Below, in pieces: positions 11,935 through 23,600 of a DNA stretch of 64,000 nucleotides (its first letter is position 1; every line of letters starts with the position of its first letter). The position numbers and the translations under genes are program-made. A model generated the notes under the pieces. The model ran no database searches. It had not been told where the DNA came from and saw only the letters and a program-made list of their open reading frames with translations. Source of the DNA: Mactromeris polynyma (taxonomy: Eukaryota; Mollusca; Bivalvia; Venerida; Mactridae); assembly GCA_032209605.1 (NCBI GenBank), contig JASFXZ010000001.1:5146001-5210000 (forward strand). Reading direction: 5' to 3'.

Positions 11935-12695
11935 TGACACAGTATGCACTATATGTCACACAGCAAGTTTACCATGACACAGTATACACTATATGTCACA
12001 CAGCAAGTTTACCATGACACAGTATACACTATATGTCACACAGCAAGTATACCATGACACAGTATACACTATATGTCACACAGCAAGTATACCATGACAC
12101 AGTATACACTATATGTCACACAGCAAGTATACCATGACACAGTATACACTATATGTCACACAGCAAGTATACCATGACACAGTATACACTATATGTCACA
12201 CAGCAAGTATACCATGACACAGTATACACTATATGTCACACAGCAAGTATACCATGACACAGCATACACTATATGTCACACAGCAAGTTTACCATGACAC
12301 AGTATACACTATATGTCACACAGCAAGTATACCATGACACAGTATACACTATATGTCACACAGCAAGTATACCATGACACAGTATACACTATATGTCACA
12401 CAGCAAGTTTACCATGACACAGTATACACTATATGTCACACAGCAAGTATACCATGACACAGCATACACTATATGTCACACAGCAAGTTTACCATGACAC
12501 AGTATGCACTATATGTCACACGGCAAGTTTACCATGACACAGTATGCACTATATGTCACATGGCAAGTTTACCATGACACAGCATACACTATATGTCACA
12601 CAGCAAGTTTACCATGACACAGTATGCACTATATGTCACACGGCAAGTTTACCATGACACAGTATACACTATATGTCACACAGCAAGTATACCAT
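11935..12695. repeat. 40-bp minisatellite, 19 copies
   Basis: The unit is ACCATGACACAGTATACACT + ATATGTCACACAGCAAGTAT, highly uniform except for a few A/G and A/T variants. It sits 335 bp after the 38-bp array but is unrelated in sequence. Confidence 0.95.
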
Positions 12696-12699
12696 GTAA

Positions 12700-13812
12700 T
12701 GTTTACTTTTACCAAATACTTCCACATCAGCAAAACATTAATACTGAAAATGCCAAGGCGAAGCTGAAATATCAAATACCAACGTTCACATTTAACAACA
12801 GTTTTGGTACGTGGCTTGCCGGTTTTTGTTCATTTAAATGTAATAGCTTGTTTTAGCACGTTTCATCCTTACATCCCGACTGGTTAATTGATCCGCTTTT
12901 CAGTGTTACTACTTTTACCCTTGGCAGATAGCTATTCAAATATAGCAGAAGTTTTAAGTGGATGCATTAAACGTAACTACGCACCAATCAAATACTTGGT
13001 GTCCTTCGCGACCTCCTTTATAGAAGAGTAAAAATACCCCATTAGCGCTTTAGTTTCCCGAAACTTAGAACGGAAACATGACAAAACTCACCATGACGAC
13101 TGTAATGATTAATAAAGATTTCTGGGCTCCTGGGCCTAAAGAGGGGACTGGAAGCCAGGGCAAGGGGACAGAGCCAAAATGAAGAATTTGTCTACAATCT
13201 TGACAATTTAGCATTGTTGGAATACAATACTGTTTGCAAGGGGAGATCCAGAATTTGGGCTTTGGGGCGGGGCGTAACTTTTTGGTCATTTTTTGGTTTT
13301 GCTCAAGCCTTATAAAATGTTAATGACCGTGTTTTATTCTTTTTTTATAAACATCATCATTATAGAATACAATGGTACAATAAAACAGAATCGCATATTT
13401 GAAAATCTTATAATTAAAGATGTTGTATATTTTTGTATTTATACTCAGATATATATGTAAGGTTGGGGAATTTTAGAGGCGAGGGGGGGGTCCCCCCATT
13501 TCCGCTAGTGTTTAGTATTAATATTAATAGGTGATCTATTTACCCCTGAGCAGAACTGACATTATTCGTTACAAAATGTATTCATCTTCTCAAAAATACA
13601 TATATTCTCTCATGTTCACTGTATATAAAACACCAATATCATCACACAAATGGATTACAGAAGACAACAGAGAATTCTGGGATAGAAACAAGCAGACGAC
13701 AATTGATTATTTCTTGGATATCCTTATAGTCTTTGAATTCTGACAGAATCAACACAAGAATCTTACTTGATTGAACAATCAGTAACATCAGCAAGTTTAA
13801 TTGAACACAGTT
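12700..13812. other. No gene seen
   Basis: AT-rich, with a G-rich run near 13,485-13,497. The short ORFs look random. Confidence 0.5.
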
Positions 13813-14178
13813 CAAGTGTCAACCTCTTCAGACAAGGAGGAACAAACTAAAAGTGTGCAACTCTTCAGAAATGGAAGAACTAACTTCAAGAGTTAAACTC
13901 TTCAGACAAGGAGGAAAAAACTAAAAGTGTGCAACTCTTCAGAACTGGAGGAACAAGATTCAAGTGTTTAAACTCTTCAGACAAGGAGGAACAAACTAAA
14001 TGTCTGCAACTCTTCAGAAATGGAGGAACAAACAAAAGTGTGCAACTCTTCTGAACTGGAGGAAAAAGCTTCAAGTGTGAAACTCTTCAGACAAGGAGGA
14101 ACAAACTAAAAGTGTGCAACTCTTCAGAAATGAAGGAACATTTTAACTTCAAGAGTGAAACTCTTCAGAAAAGGAGGC
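13813..14178. repeat. Diverged tandem repeat, about 38-bp units in two alternating forms
   Basis: Blocks of the type ACTCTTCAGACAAGGAGGAA alternate with blocks of the type CAACTCTTCAGAAATGGAGG, separated by TTCAAGTGT or AAAAGTGTG. About nine units with indels, so this is older than the other arrays. Confidence 0.8.
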
Positions 14179-14629
14179 AATCCCAAAGAAGCCAGAGATT
14201 CAAAATATTTGCTGTCAGACACATTAGTCTGCATTGACAACTAACGGTGATACAATGAATAATTAGTGACATAAAAGACATAGACAGAATCTAGGTATAT
14301 TAAATTCAACATCTTTGACTCTGCAGCGAAGCTAAACATAATCTTACAAACATTTTTAGAATGATAAAGATCCAGTCTGGTAAAAATATGAAAATGTTAC
14401 AAAACAACAAAGAAGATAATATATTAGTGTCTTAAAACTGAATCTCTTTAATCTTATAAGACCTTGAGGTTTGATTCAAAGCAGTAAAACATTTGGCAGT
14501 AGCTTAACTATGAAATCTTTTACATTTTTTGTCCTCATTGCAGTGTTTAAGTATTTTCTTCCATAAACACAGCTAAAGTTATATACTCACATAATAAACA
14601 TCGGATTCATACACATGTAATAACTATTG

Positions 14630-14683
14630 CCTGGGTCACATGAGGCCCCTGGGCAGCCTGGGTCACATGAGGCCCCTGGGCAG
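14630..14683. repeat. 27-bp direct duplication
   Basis: CCTGGGTCACATGAGGCCCC plus TGGGCAG occurs twice in tandem without mismatch. Confidence 0.85.
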
Positions 14684-15192
14684 TTTATGGGCCCTGAGAG
14701 GGCCAAAACTGTGCCATCACAAATTTTTGAAGTATTTTTTTACCCGTAGGAGCGCCTTATAACCCATGACAGAAGGTTGAGCATGCACAACTCTCAGATG
14801 ATCCCTAAAGGTTGTCCCGGGCCTGTAGGACTTGGGGAACCGTACGGTCCTATGGCTGGTAGCTCATTGTGACCAAGGCATGAAACGATACCGGCGATGA
14901 GCGTACATGCCAGTAAATATATCTTCCATGTCTCTTCTGCTCCACCATACAATATTGATCATTTACACTGTTTATACATGTATGCAATGTTATATGATAT
15001 GTCAGAATTGATATAATATTACATACTGTACCAGAAATACAGTGGGATGTTTATTGATGTTGTACAATAATTTGGAACAGGTCAGTTCTTCTAGTCACAG
15101 AAATGTTAGAACAGTATGCCTACAGCAGAAGCAAGCAAACAATGTTACGTGAGTTAACTACTACTGACAAAATTAAATTACAAAATCAGAAT

Positions 15193-15268
15193 CGAGGGCT
15201 AAATGCAACACTGTCGTAACTCCTGCATAAATACATAGGAGTTACGACAGTGTTGTGCTGAGCCCTCG
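15193..15268. repeat. 76-nt near-perfect hairpin
   Basis: The arms are 32 bp with four mismatches, all in one internal block (positions 9-13 of the arm). The 18 bp next to the loop (AACACTGTCGTAACTCCT) are perfectly paired and the loop is 12 nt. It could be a tiny foldback transposon or a microRNA-type precursor; only one copy was noticed. Confidence 0.7.
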
Positions 15269-16044
15269 TAATACCCCTGGTCCCTAGTTCACAAATAAAT
15301 AGTTTTCAGGATCGGGATCTGATCAAATTCAGATTCTTTTAAATTTTGTAAAAACTGCAAAGCATTGTTTACATAATTTGACATATTTTTTTGCAGAACT
15401 TTTGAGACATTAAATTCAGTTTTCAAACTTACTAAAAGATGGAAATTAATATCTTTAGAACGATTCTGAAAAATTGATTCTGATTTTATTTAAATATGTT
15501 TCAGTTATACCGGTAAGTATGATAAATTAATTTTCAACAACACCGTGAAGTTTTGTATATTTACAAATTGTTAAGCAGAAGATTTTTAGGTATGTTTTGT
15601 GCAAGTTTTATGAGATGTACTGGAAAAAGTGTTCAATTGCTTAAAGAAAATGGCAACTATATTTATGGATCAACTTGATCCAGATTAGTTGAACCTTTGT
15701 GAATGTTGAGCCTGAAGTATTATTCCATGTGACCTTGACCTTTGATGTAGCGACCCGACCCTCATCCTTGACCCTGCCACCTACTCGTCATACTTAAGAA
15801 CAGTGTTAAGTTTCATTTTAATCTCTTGAAATTTTGTAAGTTCTATCTGAGACATGAATGGATTCGGACTGTTAGATGAACTAACAATCATGCATACAGA
15901 CAGACAGAGCGATCACTTTAACCTACATTTTGGGTGAACGAAAAACACAAGAGTTTAGACGAGATGAGAGCTGTCTTGAGATTACCATAGCAATGTATCA
16001 TTGTATTTAAATTGTAAACAGGGTAAACAGAAATATATAAAACT

Positions 16045-16170
16045 GAGCTTTAAGACCAGTCTCATGATACACTTTTACCATTGGTAAATTTTAAGAATGA
16101 TCTCAGAGCAACCAATCAGATGCTTGAGCCTGGAGGCTGGTCTCCAAAATGAGATTTATAATCATTGAAA
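16045..16170. mobile_element. Repeat family 'E', copy
   Basis: TTTAAGACCAGTCTCATGAT ... GCAACCAATCAGATGCTTGA ... CTGGTCTCCAAAATGAGATT. Confidence 0.65.
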
Positions 16171-16382
16171 AGTCATTCAATATTTGATCTTAGATTCATC
16201 TTAAGAGACAAGTAAATTGAAAGTAATGCATTCAAACGATTGCATAGAGAAAACAACTTGGTAGTAATTATCCATTCAAATGTTTGTGTAAATAAGACAA
16301 TTCAATAGCAACGCATTAAATTGATCAGACAGTGAAGAATAATTCAAAAATAAGTTCCATGCAGAAGGTAACCAAGTTCTAG

Positions 16383-16441
16383 GCAAGCAGACGGCAAGCA
16401 GACGGCAAGCAGACGGCAAGCAGACGGCAAGCAGACGGCAA
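16383..16441. repeat. 11-bp tandem repeat, five copies
   Basis: The unit is GCAAGCAGACG, perfect copies. Confidence 0.9.
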
Positions 16442-17029
16442 CCATTTACCCCAAGCCAGTTCTCCAACAACTGTATTATTTCAAGATGAATAAGATGAGC
16501 CAAGTGTATATTCTAGATGCAAATTCTGGTATAAAAACAACACTGACATATGCCATATTCTTGACATATAACATAAGTTTCTGATAAAAACAATAGGTCC
16601 AGCCACCAACATAAAGGTACCAGTATATATAATCCACCAGAAAGATATGCAGCTCTTGTAAGTTTTGCAAGCAAGATCTATAGCAGTAATGTATCATAAA
16701 ATCTGTGATGGTTCAGGCTTCATGAAATCGTCCAGAGGCATAATGAACCAATTAATTGTTACAATTAGCTAATCATGGAATGATTGGTAATCTGTAATTT
16801 GCTTACAAATTACAATTTACTCATGTTTTCATTTTCTGTGCTGAGAATAATGCAACTTAGTGATATTTGTTACCACAGAGATTGAACACTCTAAAATTAT
16901 TTTAAACAATGTTTTAAAGTTAAATCTCTGTACTAGGACACGTGTCTCAAAACTCAAGCAATTGATTGGTTAATTCTGAGCTATTAGTCTAAAAATTGAC
17001 CATTGGCAAGGCTGCATTTTAAGACTAGT

Positions 17030-17220
17030 CAGTCCGGTTAGCTCAGATAGTAGAGTGCTGGAGTGTCATCCTGGGGGTCCATGCAGGTTCGATTCCTGAC
17101 CAGGGCAGGTCTGTGACATTTGGCTACGGTCATTTGTCCTCCACCTCTGATTCTTGAAGGAAAGTTGTCAGCTGTTTGCAGAAGGGCGTGTTAGTACTTA
17201 ATTAATTTCACGAAATCTAG
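17030..17220 (+). mobile_element. tRNA-derived SINE
   Basis: The head has a near-canonical pol III A box (TTAGCTCAGATAGTAGAG) and, about 35 bp later, a B box (GGTTCGATTCC), as in a tRNA gene. It cannot fold as an intact tRNA and runs into a shared tail, CATTTGTCCTCCACCTCTGA, followed by AGTTGTCAGCTGTTTGCAGA. The same tail occurs at 61,680 and 61,830, showing a dispersed SINE family. Confidence 0.75.
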
Positions 17221-17646
17221 GATGGTCAATTGACAGCCATAACAAAATGGCAGAAAAAAATAATCTGAGAATTAAGTCTCTACCACAGGTTGATAACCTT
17301 GGAAACGTGAAATGTAATTGAATAAAAGATTTACATAATGATTTTGAATATATTAGGGCTGTCATTGTGACAATCAATATTGGTATATCAACAATTTTGT
17401 CAATCGATATTCGATCCCCACAGGGAGTCGGCCGCTTGTTAAACAGTGCTAAAGTGGATTGTGTACATTCTTAATGACGGCAATATAATATAATACTGTG
17501 AAGTTAAAAACATGGATTAATTACTTAAATGTCTCGTTATCATAAAATAGAATATAATCAATATATCGTCGATATTTGTCTTTCGATATCTCAATATTGT
17601 AGATATGCAAAAATATACACAATTTTATACAAATATAAATACTCAC

Positions 17647-20600
17647 TTTTTCAAACAGCGTATGAAACTCATTGTATCTTCTGAAAATGAACCACGACTT
17701 TGTCCCGCTATTCACGACCACTTTGTAGACCTGCAGAGAAAGACCACCTTTAAATAATTTCCATAATTTATTACGACACGGAGAACCACCATAGTACTTT
17801 AACAGTTTCTCCTCGTGTTTCGTGATTCCTTCGATTCTCGCGGTAATATGGTTCTTTGTCATACAAATCATAGTTAATGATTATACACAATCTTTCACTT
17901 AAATTCTAAACAATATACAAGAAGTTTAACATCAATATTATAAATGTCAGATATTTTCTTAATCACATGACACTATTCCATAATAATAAATACACCGCAA
18001 TTCAAACTTTAATTTTTTTTATAGAATTTATCTGCCAAGCTCCACTAATTCAGCAGTTTTGACGCAGCAAAATTTATATCTATAAGTCTGCATATCACTT
18101 TCATTTATCAGATGTATAATTGTAGAGTCTGGAACCCTAAACTCTCAAATTCAACTGTTTTCACAATTTTAATGATTTTTCGTCATTCTCTCATTTTGTT
18201 GCTAGGACACACATATAATAACATCAATTCAGTCCATGCATTTCAACTTGCTGTTTGATATCTATGTATTCCCTGTACAAGAAATCAATGCACACCATTT
18301 GCTTGTTTTGTCCACACAATTCAGTTAAAACATTTAAATTTACTGTCGAATTAACAGTATATAGAAATGAATTCAATCAGCAATAAACTCATATACACAT
18401 TCACCGAGTCTAAAATCCAAAATCAGCATTACTCCTTATTTAAAAAATTACATTTTTATTTTGACAACGCTGCTTCAAGCTCGGACAGTTTAGTATATAC
18501 ACAGCACATTTACATCTACAATTTTAAATGTCACTCTGGTATAGATAATAAACATTTAGCCATCAGTCAACGTCTCCCACGCACACAGCGCCACAACATT
18601 ACATCGACTACGACAGTATTGACAGGCACGTTCAAATTTGTTTCACTGTGCAGTAGAACTCAGTTCAGTTATTTCAAATTCGTCTGTTTAGCAACAACCC
18701 ATTGCTGCAGAGATTTTTTCAATATGTACATGTACAATACTTATTTCCATTTCCCAGAATCCCATGAGAGAAAAACAGGAAATTACATCGCCAGCTTATT
18801 CGGACTAAGTACACAAAGCTCTTCCGTAAATCACATCTTAAAACCAATAGGTGTCCGCAAGATAAAAACATTAAGTTTCTTATATATTACAAAGTACCGT
18901 CGAGCTAGAGTCCGGAACAGACATTAGTATTTTTAAGGATATTAAAGTAAAAACCATTTCCCTTCAATTTGACAAAGTACCACAGAGTTTAAAGCTCTGG
19001 AAATCACACGCTATAAAAATTGACGATATTAAAATCATAATGTAAACTTTCACGTATTCGAGTTTAAAAATAGTTTAATCCAAAATTGAACATTGCAAAT
19101 AGTACTCAAAACATCACAAGAAGAAATTCGAAAATTTAAATCCATCTCCGAGAGATCTGGTGAATATTAAACTTTCAACTAGCCTATAATCATAAATATT
19201 TTCCCTGTCTCCTAGTGTTTGTTATACCGTATTTCCAGTATCGGAAAACTACACGATTTCCCGTAGATTTCTAGATAAACTGTTCCAAGCATCTATCTCG
19301 GACTTTGTCAATATAGCAACCAAATCTCCATTACTCTACCCAGCTATTTTCTCTGTCATGTCCTATAATCAAACAACACGAGCAATATAATTCTGTAATT
19401 TTTTCACCAAATTGTTTAGAAGTGTATTAAGTCTGGTCTGGTGCTACGCTGCTATTTTGTACAAGCATACAATAGATGGGGTGAGCAAATTAACGGCTGG
19501 TTGCAAAACTGCTGTAACCTCCTCTTCACCGAAAATGAGTTTCTGGTACGATAGCTTTCCACCAAACCCTCAAAATAATGTTGGTAATTTCTTACATTTA
19601 AACATACTAAAAAATATCCCTTTTATTTTTATTTTTTCCCCGATGCAAACTTTTCTCCTTTTTATTTTATTTTTATTCCCTCCTCCTGGCGCTCATTTTT
19701 GAGAAAATTCCCGTAAAACAAAAAATATAAAAACTCTGGCCTTAGTGTTAGAGTCGATTAACTGCATAACTGGCCAATACTATTAAGAAATATTTTCAAT
19801 ATCAAAATCTGATTTGGCTTAGAACATAACATCAATGTCTGAGGTTAAAAATCTGTCTTTTGAGACCAATATCAGACTCAAGCGTCTGATTGGTTAATTC
19901 TGATCTAAGTTTTAAAACTGACCAATGGTAATGCTGCATTCTTAGACTGATTTCCAAACTCGGTTCTTCAAAAACAGGTTTTGCAAAGAATTGACCAATA
20001 AACATTGTGTACACAACAACGGTATGCTCAACTAATTTTGAATCAATAGTACTTAACCTATGGAACATTTGCACCAGTTTTATATCTCCAGAGATTTAAA
20101 AACATATTTCTGTCTCATCTGATAACTATCTTACTGCTTTGAGCCGACAAGTAGATTTTTACAATATGAAATTATTACATATTTCAATACAGCAAGGAAT
20201 CATAAAAAGGAAAATGAACTTATGGAAGCTTTGTAGCGCCCTTATTCCAATTCAGGATCACCTATTGAAAATTTTCAAGTTATGACTTTTGACTTTAAAG
20301 TTTCAAAGAAAGTTACCTATCAACAAGAGGGCCAAGAGGGCCTTGGATCACTCTCACCTGAGGGCCCTGGATCACTCTCACCTGAGGGCCCTGGATCACT
20401 CTCACCTGAGGGCCCTGGATCACTCTCACCTGAGGGCCCTGGATCACTCTCACCTGAGGGCCCTGGATCACTCTCACCTGAGGGCCCTGGATCACTCTCA
20501 CCTGAGGGCCCTGGATCACTCTCACCTGAGGGCCCTGGATCACTCTCACCTGAGGGCCCTGGATCACTCTCACCTGAGTACCAAAGCTCAATATGACCTG

Positions 20601-23600
20601 ATGGTAGACATTAACATTGTTATTATATCTGGTGTCTATAAATACAAGGTTTTCTTGAGATTTTACCTAGGTTTTGATCCCAAGTGACCCAGTTTAAAAC
20701 TTCGCATAGATTTCATACAGACAAACATTGTGACAAAGTTTCATGAAGTTCTGATAACAAATGTAGCCTCTGTTGTGTTAACAGCATTTTACTAAGATTG
20801 CACTTTGTGACCTAGTTTTTGACCCCAAGTGACCCAGGTTTGAACTTGGTCCAGTTTCGAACTTGGCCTAGATTGCATAGAAACAAACATTCTGATAATA
20901 TTTTATGAAGTTTCAAGTAAAAATGTGTCTTCTATTGTAATAACAAGTTTTTTTTTAGATTTGACCTAGTGACCGAGTTTTCTACCACATTATTTTCAAT
21001 TCTGACCATTATATTTTGGGGAATATTTTTACAGTTTTGAAATCTATGCAACAAGAGTTCTGCTAAGACTGACTTAAATATCATATTTGCTATAAAGTGG
21101 GATGCCCTCGACCCACACAAACCTATTGTCAAGGAATAAAAGGTCAGTAATGGTTGGTAATCCAAACACACTGGTTAGGTCAACTAGCTACGGAGTCCTG
21201 TTTCCGCCGTCCACTTGTCAACTTAACAGAAACATGACAACTTGAAGCTTTATTGAAGTTTGTTTATCGAGACATCCAGAGAAAATTGACTCGTCAACAA
21301 AAAGGTCTACATTTTAGAGGACTATGACCTTCAGAAGGTCCAGTTTCCAGAATTATCACAAAGAAAGAATCAATTCAATCCTGGAGATATGTCAAACAGC
21401 CAGACAAGTGTTTGATAACAAATCATCCATGTGATAGATGAGAAATCAAGATTTTTGTCATATAATGCAGAAAGTCTAACAGGATGACAATTTTATATCC
21501 AAAAAAGTTATAACCATCAATACTGTCTCGACGGCTATTTCAGTATCACTGACACTACACCAATCACACAGTGGAAGAAACCAAACACATTACATTTTGT
21601 AGTTCTTAAACTGGAAGTGCACTTTGTTACATTGCAATTCAGCAGTATTTCAGTCACAGAATCCTATTTCCGCCATTGACTTTTCGATTTAACAGAAACC
21701 GACAGCATGAAATGAAGCTAAGAGATGTCTCCAGTAAGGAAGTCACTACTGTCCTTGAAGTGGAGAACCATTTGACCTTGACTTTTGATCTGGAGATCCC
21801 AAAAGCCGGTAATAGAGTACTATTATTAAGAAACCTATGTATATATAGTATAAAGAGTCTAAAGCTTTTCACAGCCACAATCACATATACGTGTACATGT
21901 TCTATAGAAGGGATAAAGGGAGAGAACCCAAGAAAGGATAAAGAGAGAGAGACCCAAGAAAGGATAAAGGGAGAGAACCCTAGAAGGGATAAAGGGAGAG
22001 AACCCTAGAAGGGATAAAGGGAGAGAACCATAGAAGGGATAAAGGGAGAGAACCCAAGAAAGGATAAAGGGAGAGAACCCTAGAAGGGATAAAGGGAGAG
22101 AACCCTGAAAGGATAAAGGGAGAGAACCATAGAAGGGATAAAGGGAGAGAACCCTAGAAGGGATAAAGGGAGACAACTTATGACAATCTCCTGTGGTTGT
22201 TACAGGCAATTTTAGGTGGACAACAAGGGGGAAAATGTAGACTGGATGGATTAATTCAAGGAATAAGTCAAGAAAGTCAGTAATAATAGGCCAGGGGGAA
22301 CATGAACATTATATGAAGTAAAAGGACTGCATGTATATGGGGAAAGGGAAATTTAACATACAGTAAAACCTGAGGTAAAGACCACCTCAATTCACTGTTT
22401 TGCTCTTTATTCAACCCCAATAAAAAAAGCACCTCAATAATAAAACCAGTTTTCAAGGGTCCCAAGGGTGATCTTATTGTCGAGGTTTGACCGTACATCT
22501 AAAAACATAAATAGAAATAATAACCACACAGCAATTTACAGCCTTGGAACTGTCAGTTAAAATACTTCAATTGTTTCATTTTTAAACAGACTTGGTATTT
22601 TACAAACACAGCAAATAATGCATGACTTTCATCATCCAACAAGAAAACCTGAGGTTGTCACCAACATGTCCAAAAACTGAGCAGTGAATTCATTCTCTGC
22701 ACCAACTACGAGAAAACTATAAATTATATCGGAGAAAGAAATTTCAATTTCAACACCAACAAAAAATTACATAATTTCCACGATGCAGCCTGAAATTCAT
22801 GATTTTCAAGATTACAAAAGGAGAAATCATTAATTATATAACTAGACTTAAAGCAATGGAGAATTTCACTATTTGACTTGAAGAAATTGCTCATTTACTT
22901 CATGCATAATTCATAAATAGCAGCATTGATTACATAAACGGGGCATCAGAAACTTCCAGTTAGAAGATTCATCTTCTCCGATAGCTTCCAATCAATCATC
23001 AAAAAATGCCCTAAAATTCCCAGCATCCTCTGTTTTTCCCATGATGCTTTGCAAACGACTCAAACTGAGCAATCTGATTTGTCTCTTCCATTGTATGGAT
23101 GCAAATTTCCCTCGGCGAAATGAATTTTCAAAAAAGTTTCTCAAAATCATTAGAATTTCATACATAACAAACATTCCTGGCAGTTTCTTGAATGTTTTTG
23201 TAATGGGCACCCCAATGTGGAGTCGATATAAAAATTGGGTATTTATTATAGTTACACCCCTAATTTAAAGAGCCAGCTTATCTTCTTTCTAGGCGCATTT
23301 AAACCCTGGTTCCTTTCACAAATTCACTTTTTCAACTTATTGAATTTGTGAAGCTGAAATCATGGATTCGTGAAATTAAAATCATGACTTTGTGAAATTG
23401 AATTCATGAATTTGTGAATTTGAAATCATGAATTTGTGAATTTGAAATTATGAATTTGTGAATAAGAAATCATGAATTTGTGAAGCGGAAATCTTGAAAT
23501 TGTGACTTTCCTAGGAGAGAAATGATGAAGTGTGAATGTCATGAACAGCCTTTCATATACAGACGTAATGTTTCATCTAAAGAAAAACATATGTTCATTT

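Larger units (their letters stand above)
14184..16044. other. No gene seen
   Basis: Unique-looking AT-rich sequence apart from the 27-bp duplication at 14630 and the hairpin at 15193. TGACCTTGACCTTTGATGTA near 15,730 is a common mollusc repeat motif in my experience. Confidence 0.45.

Noticed and set aside
17032..17105. Possible functional tRNA gene
   Set aside because: A and B boxes are present but acceptor and anticodon stems do not pair, and the sequence continues into a SINE body shared with other loci.
18367..18927. 186-codon plus-strand ORF
   Set aside because: No domain, signal peptide or biased repeat; lies within SGK3 intron 1 and reads like random AT-rich translation.
20282..20687. 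Octapeptide-repeat ORFs on both strands over the 24-bp array
   Set aside because: A 24-bp unit keeps any stop-free frame open; the region lies inside SGK3 intron 1 and has no signal of selection.
21676..22209. ORFs on both strands with Glu/Lys or Leu/Pro repeats
   Set aside because: They read through the expanded arm of a family A MITE.
22992..23268. Overlapping plus and minus ORFs of about 75 codons
   Set aside because: Inside SGK3 intron 1, no splice-site framing and no recognisable family.
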